This document shows, one piece after another, positions 23,777 to 34,170 of a DNA stretch of 64,000 nucleotides. This stretch comes from Vicia villosa. Taxonomy: Eukaryota > Streptophyta > Magnoliopsida > Fabales > Fabaceae. How positions within the stretch are numbered: the stretch's first letter is position 1; the number at the start of each line of letters is the position of its first letter. Under the pieces are notes generated by a model, which was not told the DNA's origin, did no database searches, and saw only the letters and a program-made list of their open reading frames with translations. The DNA is taken from positions 124,001 to 188,000 of the forward strand of contig NW_026706280.1 in assembly GCF_029867415.1 (NCBI RefSeq), read 5' to 3'. The translations under genes and the position numbers were made by a program.

Positions 23777-24227
23777 TCCTTGTAAACTGATTTAGTTCAT
23801 CTTGCATGGCAATTATCCAGTCTGCATCTTCTAGAGCTTGATCAACAGAAGTTGGCTCGATCAAAGAGACAAGACCTAATTGACATTCTGCATTGTTCTT
23901 AAGGAATGCTCTTGTTCTGATAGGATCATCCTTCTTTCCAAGAATGACATCTTCTGAGTGAGCAGAGGAGAGTCTAGAAGATCTTCTGACCGTTGGCTCT
24001 TCAGAAATTCTGAGATTCTCTAAAGACGCAACAACTTGGTCTTCTGATCCTTTGCTTCTGAGATCTTCAGCTTCTGATACTTTGCTTCTTGGTTCTTCAG
24101 CTTCTGATATATCAATATCTAAATCTGCAAAATTCTCAAACTACTTAGGCTTTTCAAGACCAAGCTTATCATCAAATCTGATATTGATTGATTCTTCTAC
24201 AACCAATATTTTAGTATTGTATACTCT
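23777..24227 (-). pseudogene. Copia pol linker between integrase and RT, frame-broken
   Basis: Translation of the minus strand gives an acidic Ser/Glu-rich linker (SEAEEPRSK-type repeats), then DADWIIAMQDELNQFTRNDVW and a LVPRPKGFNIIGTK segment, the start of copia RT. The frame is broken relative to both neighbours, with a stop near 24227. It links the integrase ORF to the RT ORF and belongs to the same pol pseudogene. Confidence 0.8.
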
Positions 24228-25712
24228 TTAGCCTTTAGAGCGTTCAGAATATCCAAGAAGGAAACACTTTTGTGCCTTAGAATCAAACTTACCAAGATGA
24301 TCTTTAGTATTCAGAATGAAACAAACACATCCAAAAGGATGAAAATATGAAATGTTGGGCTTTCTGTTATTCCACAATTCATAAGGAGTCTTATTTAGAA
24401 TAGGTCTTATAGAGATTCTATTCTGAATATAACATGCAGTATTTATTGCTTCTGCCCAGAAATGCTTAGCCATATTGGTTTCATTGATCATGGTTCTGGC
24501 CATTTCTTGTAGAGTCCTATTCTTTCGTTCTACAACTCCATTTTGCTGTGGAGTTCTAGGACAAGAGAAATCATGGGCAATAACATTTTCTTTGAATAAC
24601 TCCTCAAAGAATCTGTTCTCAAATTCACCACCATGATCACTTCTGACCTTTATGATTTTACACTCCTTCTCAGATTGAATCTGAGTGCAGAATTCAAAGA
24701 ACACTGAATGAGACTCATCCTTGTGTTTTAAGAACTTTACCCATGTCCAGCGGCTATAATCATCTACGATGACTAATCCATATTTCTTCCCTTTGACAGA
24801 TGCTGTTTTGACTGGGCTAAACAGATCAATGTGCAAAAGTTCTAGCGGCCTAGAGGAAGAAACAACATTCTTAGACTTGAATGCAGGTTTGGAGAACTTG
24901 CCCTTCTGACATGCTTCACAAAGAGCATCTGATTTGTATTTCAGATTAGGGAGTCCTCTGACCAGATTTAGTTTGTTAATCTGAGAAATCTTTCTCAAAC
25001 TAGCATGTCCTAATCTTTTGTGCCAGACCCATTCCTCTTCAGAAACAGACATAAAACAAGTTACCTTCTGATTCTTAAGATCTTGAAGATCAGTCTTATA
25101 AATGTTATTCTTTCTCTTGCCTATAAATAGGATTGAGTCATCCTTCTGACTTACAGCCTTGCAAGACTTTTGATTAAAGATTATGTCATAACCATTGTCA
25201 CTTAATTGACTTATGGACAACAAGTTATGAGTTAATCCATCTACCAGAAGAACATTAGTTATAGAAGGAGAGTTACCAGAACATATGGTTCCTGAGCCAA
25301 ATATCTTGTCCTTCTGATCTCCTCCAAACTTAACTTCTCCAGCAGATTTAAGCACCAGGTCTTGGAACATAGACCTTCTTCCCGTCATGTGTCGCGAGCA
25401 CCCAGAGTCCAAATCCATGACATGCTTTTCTTTGTCTTCTTTGCTGCCAAGGATATCTGCAACAGAAATTATCTTCTCCTTAGGTACCCACAACTTCTTG
25501 AGTCCTTTTTTGTTAGTTTTCCTCAAGTTCTGATTGAACTTGGGTTTAGCATAATAAACAACAGGAGGAACAACATGATATTCCTTATGTTTAGCAGCAT
25601 GATATTTTCTAGGTTGTGTCACATGCTTCTTAGTGTGTGTACCATGAAAGCTTTTGGCATGTGAAGTGAGCCTAATATCACGTGAGTGGCCAAACTTGAA
25701 CTGACCATACAA
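24228..25712 (-). pseudogene. Copia protease and integrase (SIRE/Maximus type)
   Basis: A 494-codon frame holds the aspartic protease motif LDSGCSRHMTG (about residue 100), the GAG-pre-integrase zinc region (HKRLGH...CEACQKGK, about 230-270), and the integrase core with all three acidic residues: HIDLF, VRSDHGGEF and VVERKNRTLQ. The order protease, integrase, RT defines Ty1-copia. The enzyme region looks undamaged, but the polyprotein is broken upstream by a stop at 25719-25721 and downstream after SERSKG. Integrase would insert the cDNA copy into host DNA. Confidence 0.9.
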
Positions 25713-25718
25713 TGGCTT

Positions 25719-25991
25719 TTATGTGATTTTCATATCATCTACAGGTTCAAATTTGTGTGGGGTATCACCCTCATAGCCAACGCCAATCCTTTTGTTTCCA
25801 GAAACACCATATATCATAGAAGCAAGATGACTTCTGCCAATACTTCTAGATAAGAACTTTCTGAAGCTCGAGTCATATTCTTTCAGAATATGATTGAGAC
25901 TAGGAATGGATTTTTCTGAGTCAGAAGGAGATCCAATATCTTTGGATAATTTTAAAACTTTTTCCTTCAGTTTAGAATTTTCCACTTCCAA
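25719..25991 (-). pseudogene. Copia gag C-terminal coiled segment, frameshifted from gag
   Basis: The 90-codon frame (VENSKLKEKVLKLSKDIG...) continues the Lys/Glu-rich coil at the end of the SIRE-like gag. It is offset from the gag frame by a one-base change near 26021-26035 and separated from the protease frame by one TAA. Both breaks are simple point lesions in an otherwise continuous gag-pol frame. Confidence 0.8.
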
Positions 25992-26020
25992 CTTCTTAGT
26001 TTCAGAATCAAATAGCTTTT

Positions 26021-27265
26021 TCAGCTTTTGTATTTGATACTAAGGTGAGCCTTGAGTTCCAGAAGTTCTGTTAAACTGGAAACTAACTCTTCTCTAGATA
26101 GTTCAGAAAATACCTCTTCAGAATTTGATTCTGATGTAGATTCTGATCCATCATCAACTGTGGCCATCAGTGCAATGTTTGCTTGCTCGCCTTCAGAGTC
26201 TGATTCTGAATCTGAATCATCCCATGTTGCCATAAGACCTTTCTTCTTATGAAACTTCTTCTTGGGATTCTCCTTCTGAAGTTTTGGACACTCATTCTTG
26301 TAGTGACCAGGCTCATTGCATTCATAGCATGTGACCTTCTTCTTGTCAGATCTTCTGCTTCCAGAAGATTCTCCACGTTCAGGCTTCTTAGAACTTTTGA
26401 AGTTCTTGAACTTCCTATGCTTGCTCTTCCATATTTGGTTTACCCTTCTGGAGATCATGGACAGTTCATCTTCTTCTTCTGATTCTGATTCTTCAGAATC
26501 TTCTTCTTCAGCCTGAAAAGCGTTAGTGCATTTTTTATAATTAGATTTTAATGCAATAGACTTACCTTTCTTCTGAGGTTCATTAGCATCCAGCTCAATT
26601 TCGTGACTCCTCAGAGCACTGATCAATTCTTCAAGAGAGACTTCATTCAGATTCATGACAATTTTGAAAGCAGCCATCATAGGACCACATCTTCTTGGCA
26701 AGCTTCTGATGATCTTCTTGACATGATCAGCCTTTGTGTATCCCTTGCCAAGAACTCTTAGCCCATCAGTTAGCGTTTGAAATCTTGAGAACATCTTCTC
26801 AATGTTTTCATCATCCTCCATCTTGAAGGCTTCATATTTCTGGATGAAGGCAAGAGCTTTAGTCTCCTTGACTTGGGCATTTCCCTCATGAGTCATTTTC
26901 AATGATTCATATATGTCATAGGCAGTTTCCCTGTTAGATATCTTCTCATATTCATCATGAGAGATAGCATTCAGCAAAACAGTCCTACACTTGTGATGAT
27001 TTTTGAATTCTTTCTTTTGATCATTACTCATTTCTTGTCTTGTTAGCTTTACTCCTCTAGCTTTCACTGGATGTTTGTAACCATCCACCAGAAGATCCCA
27101 TAAGTCACCATCCAGACCAAGAAAGTAACTTTCAAGTTTATCTTTCCAATATTCAAAGTTTTCACCATCGAATACTGGTGGTCTAGTATAACCATTGTTA
27201 CCATTTCCATTATGTTGCTCAGTAGAGCCAGATGTAGATGTAGGTGTTAGATCTTCACCAGCCAT
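26021..27265 (-). CDS. Copia gag (SIRE/Maximus type), nearly complete
   Basis: A 414-residue structural protein packages retrotransposon RNA into virus-like particles. The N-terminal part carries the copia gag signature (FDGENFEYWKDKLESYF, then WDLLVDGYKHP). The middle part has KTIIRSLP-like helices, an acidic EESESEEEDE stretch lies near residue 265, and a CCHC zinc knuckle CYECNEPGHYKNEC lies near residue 320. The ATG lies about 70 bases after the primer site, which fits. The same gag family occurs at 40108-41296 on the opposite strand. The C terminus is cut short by a frameshift. Confidence 0.9.
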   Translation of the reverse strand: MAGEDLTPTSTSGSTEQHNGNGNNGYTRPPVFDGENFEYWKDKLESYFLGLDGDLWDLLVDGYKHPVKARGVKLTRQEMSNDQKKEFKNHHKCRTVLLNAISHDEYEKISNRETAYDIYESLKMTHEGNAQVKETKALAFIQKYEAFKMEDDENIEKMFSRFQTLTDGLRVLGKGYTKADHVKKIIRSLPRRCGPMMAAFKIVMNLNEVSLEELISALRSHEIELDANEPQKKGKSIALKSNYKKCTNAFQAEEEDSEESESEEEDELSMISRRVNQIWKSKHRKFKNFKSSKKPERGESSGSRRSDKKKVTCYECNEPGHYKNECPKLQKENPKKKFHKKKGLMATWDDSDSESDSEGEQANIALMATVDDGSESTSESNSEEVFSELSREELVSSLTELLELKAHLSIKYKS

Positions 27266-27333
27266 CTAAACTTTGTGTTTTTCTCTTCCTGAATCTTTTC
27301 TAACACGGTTAAGTGCTTGCACCTAGAACCGGC

Positions 27334-27345
27334 GCTCTGATTCCA
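27334..27345 (-). other. Primer binding site of the minus-strand copia (initiator tRNA-Met type)
   Basis: The minus strand reads tggaatcagagc two bases after the LTR end, one base off the usual plant copia site tggtatcagagc. It lies between the LTR and gag, as expected for a 5' LTR. Confidence 0.85.
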
Positions 27346-27347
27346 AT

Positions 27348-28481
27348 TGAAGGATATAAAAACACTTAGAAAGGGGGAGTTTGAATAAGTGTAGCTTTAA
27401 AACACTTAATATAAAAACAATTTACACAATGATTTTTATCCTGGTTCGTTGTTAACTAAACTACTCCAGTCCACCCCCTTGGAGTGATTTACCTCACCTG
27501 AGGATTTAATCCACTAATCACACGAGATTACAATGGTTTTCCACTTAGATAACCTCTAAGTCTTCTAGAGTATTTTGATCACAACCTGATCACTCTAGGA
27601 ACACAATGCTTAGATACCCTCTAAGACTTTCTAGAGAATCTGATCACAACTTGATCTCCTCTAGTTCTTACAAATGAATGTAAACAAATTCTTACAAGAG
27701 TGTTACAATGCTTCTTAAAAGCTATAATCACAACTGTGATATTTCTCTTAAAGTTTAAGCTTAATCTCACTAAGATATTACAACAGTAATGAAGTGAGGT
27801 TGAAGATGAAGTTTGAAAGCTTTTAGAATTTGACAGTGTTTCTGTATGTTTGCGCAAAGTGTTATTTTCAGCTTCTCATCGGAACTTCTATTTATAGGCG
27901 TTTGAGAAGATGACCGTTGGGAGCATTTAATGCGTTGCGTGATCCGTACAGCCTTGCATTTAATGTTTCACTCTTTTGTCAACTACCTCGAGCCTTGCTT
28001 TTCCTGCTTTAACTGATGTTGCCTTTAATAGCTTCTAACGTTCCTTTTGTCAGTCAGCGTAGCCTGCCATCTTGTACTTGCTTCTGATCTGATGTTTGTA
28101 TAAACAACGTTTGAATATCATCAGAGTCAAACAGCTTGGTGCAGAGCATCTTCTTGTCTTCTGACCTTGAAGTGCTTCTAGCGTGATACCATGAGAACTT
28201 CAGTGCTTCTGCTTCTGATCTCAAGTTCTTATGATTCTTCAATAGACCATGTTCTGATTCTGCTTGACCAACTTCTGATGTCTTGCGAGAGCATGTTCTG
28301 ATGTTGCATACTTGAACCTTCTGAGTCAGTGCTTCTTGCGCTGAATTTGTGCATACTCTTTATATATTTCCTGAAATGGAAATTGCATAGGATTAGAGTA
28401 CCACATTATCTCAAGCAAAATTCATATACATTGTTATCATCAAAACTAAGAATATTGATCAGAACAAATTTTGTTCTAACA
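27348..28481 (-). mobile_element. 5' LTR of the minus-strand SIRE-like copia
   Basis: It is about 1134 bp and starts (minus) tgttagaacaaaatttgttc at 28481 and ends cttca at 27348. It is the same family as the plus-strand LTR at 38893-40022. A tataaata box lies at 27889-27896 (minus). The flanking five bases on the right are catta. The partner 3' LTR is absent because the element is truncated at 23056. Confidence 0.92.
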
Positions 28482-28939
28482 CATTACTATAACTTTGTAA
28501 AGGAAGAATCCAAATGAAAAAGTGAAATTAAAAAGAATGCAGACCATTATTCCCAAGCACACATTTAAAGCAAAACTAATCTAATTAACTACACATTTTT
28601 CATTTTTTGAACTAATTCCTGAGATCATTATTGGTAGTCATAGCGGTAATAGATCCAACGCAACACAAGCAGCAAACTAAAATCGATAAAATGAGATCTC
28701 GTTTTTTCTTCTGAACAAAAAAAATCACAAAACAGAACCCCCCAAAATGTATATGAATCTGAATAGAGATACAAAGGGTTTAAGCCCCAAATCGAAGATT
28801 TGAGAAACCCTAGAGTGATAGAGAGAGAAGATGGATAGAGAGAGAACGAGTCTCGCAGCCGCCAAGGGTTTGGGTTTTTGGGGAGAGAGGGTTTTGTTTC
28901 ACCAAAAGCAGTGATTTGTGCTCTTGATAAATTTTTTTA
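28482..28939 (-). other. Non-TE segment, possibly a host-gene 5' UTR remnant
   Basis: Read on the minus strand this stretch is CT-rich with ctctctatcactctagggtt and tctcaaatcttcgatttggg, the texture of a plant nuclear gene 5' UTR. It ends in a short frame starting at ATG near 28640. No protein domain can be read and no splice structure is certain. It is the only part of the window that does not look like a mobile element. The copia LTR abuts it at 28481. Confidence 0.3.
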
Positions 28940-29258
28940 ATTTTAATTTTAAATGACTTTAGGCAACACTTCTGTAAAGCGCTGTCTAATGTGGGCCTTT
29001 AGCAGCGCTTTTACTAATATGAATCTTTAGCAGTGCTTCTTACGTGGGTCTTTAGCAGTGCTTTTTGATAAGCGCTGTCTAAGGTAGGCCTTTTAGCAGC
29101 ACTTTCACTAAGCGCTGTATAAGATGGGCCTTTTAGCAGCACTTTTCCATATTTTTTTACATGCCTTCCGTGTTTTATTTTTTATTTAACTTATAGCAGC
29201 GCTTTTGGAAATAAGCGCTGCCAAAGGTGCGCTGCCTAAAGTCATTTTTGGTGTAGTG
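28940..29258. mobile_element. CACTA-type miniature element
   Basis: The right end reads on the minus strand cactacaccaaaaatgactt, the standard CACTA-superfamily terminus. The left end keeps the inner part of the inverted repeat (aaatgactttaggc at 28951-28964) but the outer cactacacc has decayed. Between them are many copies of agcgctgtcta and ttagcagcgctt in both orientations, the sub-terminal repeats where transposase binds in this superfamily. TTA flanks both sides (28937-28939 and 29259-29261), matching a 3-bp duplication. There is no coding capacity. Confidence 0.7.
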
Positions 29259-29261
29259 TTA

Positions 29262-29760
29262 TAAGCCCTCGTGCTTGATGGCTTGTGTAGTGATATATTT
29301 GTAAGGACCCAGAAATAGGGCAGACTAGGACCTGTCTTCATCAGGCGCACACCCCACAATACGTCGCCTAAGAATAACCCACCTAATACGGGGCTTGATC
29401 TAAGGGAAACGTTGAAAATGAAATGTACATAACTTATAATCGCGGGTGCACAAAGTCCAAGTCATATTTCCCTAAGAAGTAGGTAGTCAGCAACTTCCCT
29501 AGTCAAGGTGGGGCAGTTACTGCTTCTTGGAGGTCCCCCAATCTAGGACTATAGGCCTCTATAAATACCTCATCCTTAGGTTTGAGAAGATATCATGAAT
29601 ATATCAAGAAACACTCCAAAAATATAAAGCTTCTCACCTTGCGTCAACTCGCTCTCAATAATGTAGTAGGGCCTCTCACCACCGTGAGCTTTCCCTAAAC
29701 AACTGAAAATCTTTATTGCCTCAAGCCACACCTACCAGCAAAGGGGTGCCGCCACGCATC
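29262..29760 (+). mobile_element. Possible LTR fragment of unknown family
   Basis: A tataaata motif at 29571-29580 in the context cctctataaatacctc is followed by a CT-rich leader, as in plant LTRs. No matching copy, primer site or polypurine tract is visible in the window, so borders are not defined. It could equally be a decayed promoter. Bases 29761-30280 hold AT-rich sequence in which I see nothing further. Confidence 0.25.
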
Positions 29761-30289
29761 TATACTTTTTTAGCAAGTACGGAGTGTTTACTCCAAAATT
29801 ATTCGTAAGTGCTAAAGAGTGAGAAAGGTTATAAGGAATAACAACAAATGAAAAAGTATATTTAAAAAAAAAAAAGGGGAAAATTATGATGATGAATTCT
29901 TGAAGCGTATAGCAACTAGAATGTTTAAACTCGGCGACTATATTTGTAACGCAAATATTGTGCCATATTAGAGTATAAAGCGGCACGTCCAAAATTAGGG
30001 AGTTCAGATTTCTATGCTTCCCTAAGTATCACGACATAGTTGCTTCCAAATTTTCAAAAGTTCCTATTTTTTAGGCTTATTTCAATATCAGCCTTCTACC
30101 CCAACTTATTTTACTTGTTCTCTTCTATTAAATTTTATTCTACCCTAATGAAAATTAGAATTGAAATTCAATTGAAAATATATAACCTTGTGTTGATGGG
30201 TTTCCTCCCATGTAACACTCGTGTAACGTCATTAGCTTCACGTCTCACTTTTACCGATCTGCTAGGTATACTTTTACTTCTTTAGTCAA

Positions 30290-32094
30290 AATCTCTCGTC
30301 TATGAAATGGTTTATCCTATGTTTATTTAATTTGAATATTATATATGTTTCTGGATATTGTAATTCCACAGCTCCATGAGGTAGTATAACTTTTACAAGT
30401 ATGAACCTGACTATTTTGTTCGCGGCTTATATATGACTTCATTTTCATAAGCTTCAACCATATTTCATCTAATTCTTTCAAATGGTATATTCATCTAATT
30501 CTTTCAAATGGTAAATGAAAAACCTTACCATACACAAATTGATAAGGGGACAAGCCTAAATGAGTTTTACATAATATGTAGTATGTCCATAATTTGTTGT
30601 CTAGTTTCTTTGCCCTATGTTACTTGAATGCGTTAGTTTTTTTTTTCCAAAATTTATTTAAGTGAACTATTTGAAACCTCAAGTTGTCCATTTATTTCGA
30701 GTGATATGTTGTAGATACCATGTGTTTCATACTATATTTTTCCAATGTACTCTTTAAGTAATTATTGCAAGAGTTCTTTCCTGCATTACTTACTAGGAAG
30801 CGAGGCACCACAAGCCTAACAAAAGAATGATTTTCAAAAATTTAACAACTATGAAAGCATCATTAAAAACACAAGCGATCACTTTTACGCATTTAGTAAC
30901 ATAGTCAACACAAACTAAGATATGTAAGTTAGAATATAAATGTAGAAAAGGACCTATGAAATCAATGCTCAAATAATCAAAAGGTTCCACTTCTATGATG
31001 TCGTGAAGATGCAATTTACATTTTTTAGACGCTCCATATTCTTTGACACTCGTTACACTCGATCGGTTACATGATGGAAACTATCTTTCAATAATGTTGG
31101 CCACAAAAAGCCACTTTGTAGGTCCTTTGAATAAGTCATTTCCCTAGTGTGTTGTCACCTATAAGCTAATCTATGATAATGTCATACAATGTCATGTTCT
31201 TTTTTACCATGTACATTTAAGAAACTCATAATACCTATTTTAAATAGATATGGATCATCATACATATACCATTTTGCATCTTTATAGAATTTCTTCTTCT
31301 ACTGCCAATTTATATCTTCTGGTTCCAAGTATTGATATTTGTAATTTTCCATGTTGAAAAACCAAGGTCTTTTGGGAATAAAAAATAGTTTCTCAACTAG
31401 AAATTTTGCAGCTATGTTTCATTCTTTTCTCGTAAATTCAAAATTTTCTAACCTTGACAGTTGATCAACCACAACGTTTTCAATGCCTTTCTTATCTTGG
31501 ATCTCTATATAAAATTCTTGTAATAGCAGAACTCAAAGTAATAGTCGAGGTTTTAATTCTCCCTTGTTTGGTAAATCCTTTGGTGTTGCATGGTCTGTAA
31601 ACATAACAACTTTTGAACCAATTAAATATGAACAAAATTTCTCTAGAGAAAATATTTTTGCAAGAAGCTCTTTTTTGTTGTTGTATAATTAATTTGATTT
31701 TCATTAAGAATTTTTCTAGCATTATATATGGTATATATAGTTTAGAATATATTTTCTCAAACACAACTTCTATGACATAATCACTAACATCACGCATAAT
31801 TTCAAATAGTAATTTCTAACTTAGGGCTACAATTACAAGGATTATTAATAATCTATTATTTAAAAACATAAAGAAATCTAGGCAATTATTTTTTAAAATC
31901 CAACTCGTTTACTTTTACGAACATTTTCACAATGGTTTACAAAATTTTGAAAAATCTTGAGTCAGTTTTAGAAACAGGCATGACTCAAAAACCTTATAGT
32001 ACCTTTTACATTAATAAAGGGAGGTTGTTTTTCTATGATACCAAGCTTAGCTTGTTTTACTCTAATATTCCATTCTGAAACCAGAGATATTAAA

Positions 32095-32110
<16 letters not shown>
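30290..32110 (-). pseudogene. Fossil Athila-like Ty3-gypsy pol (RT end, RNase H, integrase)
   Basis: Piecing the minus frames together gives RT C-terminal sequence (LVSEWNIRVKQAKLGIIEKQ, then FINVKGTIRFLSHA) near 31970-32090. RNase H follows (VSDYVIEVVF near 31790; LLLQEFYIEIQDKKGIENVV near 31470-31530). The integrase core (PFDYLSIDFIGPF near 30980) and integrase C-terminal HGAVELQYPE near 30390 complete the series. The order matches Ty3-gypsy pol, and the wording is closest to the Athila lineage. There are many stops and frameshifts. This is by far the most decayed coding sequence in the window, hence probably the oldest. Confidence 0.75.
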
Positions 32111-32540
<430 letters not shown>

Positions 32541-32879
32541 GTTTCCCCCTAAGCCCTTGTGCTTGGGTTTGAAGGATTTTAGTCCTCAATTACTTACAAC
32601 ACTTTATGCGCTTCCGCTGTTTGCAACGCCAAACGTCTATTTGGAAGAGTGATTATGATCCTTCTAAGGAACCAAAACACTCAAGTATTACTTATGAGAG
32701 ATGTGTTGTTGATAGGACAAATTTATTTTATATAGTGAATACACAAATACAAGAAGTACTAGAGTCACTTCTTATTTGGGCTTCCCTTATCTTTATTCTC
32801 TAGAATATTGATACGATATGACTAAAAAAATCATGGAAGGTCGTGAGAAGGAATCTGAAGAACTCATCATCTTCGTGTG

Positions 32880-34130
32880 AAGGTTCCATATATTCTTCGA
32901 CTATTTAAGTCTTTATTAAAGAAGGAAGTTTGACAAAATTATTTTCTGAAGTGGGTAAATAGTTGTTTTGGGGCCTTATTATCCCTCATGAAGATGACAA
33001 AATTTGTAGCAAGTATGAAAATTATACTGTCCCTCTGTATGAGTATCTCTTCTCAAATTTCAGTATTTGCTTTTCTTTCATCACTTTTGAGGTAGGTGAT
33101 TTCAACTACTTGATGGTGGCCCCATCTTAGCTTCACCCCATAAGTTAGGCATACGTAAAGGCCGATTAATATTGGTGTGAGTATGTGAAGGGGAAACCCT
33201 AAGTTGTTTTATTCTTTCATATCTTTTGTCACAACCGGTGTACTTTGTCCCGACTAAGAGAGTGGGAGTTGGTCCTTTTGATGTCAACAATACAGGGTTT
33301 TGAATATTTTTCTTAGTTACCACCCTTCATGGACCAGTTCTTTTTGGTTACCCACCTCCATTCTCAAGCTCATGTAACTGTATGGGAGTTTGAGTCTGGG
33401 ATGGAAGGTAAATACAAGCCTTTGTTTCCTCATTGATGTTAGGCGAAATACTTTCTCCTAGAGAGTGGGTCCTATGTTTATGGAGAAGGATAATTTTCTT
33501 CTGAGGATTCTTTTACAAAGAAGAAGCTGTCGAACTTTGTTAATCACTTGGGTTTTGTCAAGGGTATAGTCCCTTCGGATGAAGCCGGTAATAAAATTTA
33601 AAATGCTTGATAGATGTCTCCTTGTTGATGGGATCTTATTCCTGTGAAGGTCATCAGGACGCCTTTGGTAAGCTTGAAATTTTCTTTGTTCTTTATTGTT
33701 AACTCTCCTCTTTTTGTGTTCACATCAGAGTAACAATTGTATTTATGAGCAAATATGACAGAGGAATAAGTAAAGGTGTGGTTCTCCTAAGACAACAAAC
33801 TGGTACTACCGGGGGTCTTTTTCTTTCCCCAAGACCTCATTGAAATACTGCCCTCTTGGTTGTTCCTCCGGGTTCCTATATGGTTCCGAGTTCTCGCCTT
33901 GGTCCTTCTCATGATGATTCGATCTTTGACGATGATTAGGAATATTTTGCCTATCTTTCTAGGCAGGCCCTACGAGCGGAGTTGAACACCCTAGCATGTT
34001 CTGCTAGGCGGACTTCTGTCACTTTATCTTTAATTGGATCTGGCTGTTGGGAAGCTCTTTGGACAAACTAGGCACATGAAGAAAGGAGTCAGATGGAAAG
34101 AAGTGTGAGCACTTTAACTTTCCAATGAGA
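32880..34130 (+). pseudogene. Antisense ORF resembling the gypsy Transposase_28 domain, decayed
   Basis: On the plus strand, opposite to the adjoining LTR Y, a frame near 32990-33140 encodes HEDDKICSKYENYTVPLYEY, then LFSNFSICFSFITFEVGDFN and YLMVAPS, then LHPI. Further pieces in shifted frames read YWCEYVKGKP, LFFHIFC and a HPSWTSSFW segment near 33330. This wording resembles the putative gypsy-type transposon domain (Transposase_28) found in extra antisense ORFs of plant Tat elements. Stops and shifts are frequent. The function of such ORFs is unknown. Confidence 0.5.
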
Positions 34131-34170
34131 TACATATTTAATAGAACTGCATAAATTTTATCCTTCTTTA

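Larger units (their letters stand above)
23057..28481 (-). mobile_element. Truncated SIRE/Maximus-like copia element
   Basis: The order on the minus strand is 5' LTR, primer site, gag, protease, integrase and partial RT, after which X2 LTR sequence begins. The element carries a gag frameshift, one stop before protease, a deletion at the RT entry and loss of everything after the RT palm. It cannot move on its own. The catalytic motifs that remain are well kept, which suggests moderate age. Confidence 0.9.
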
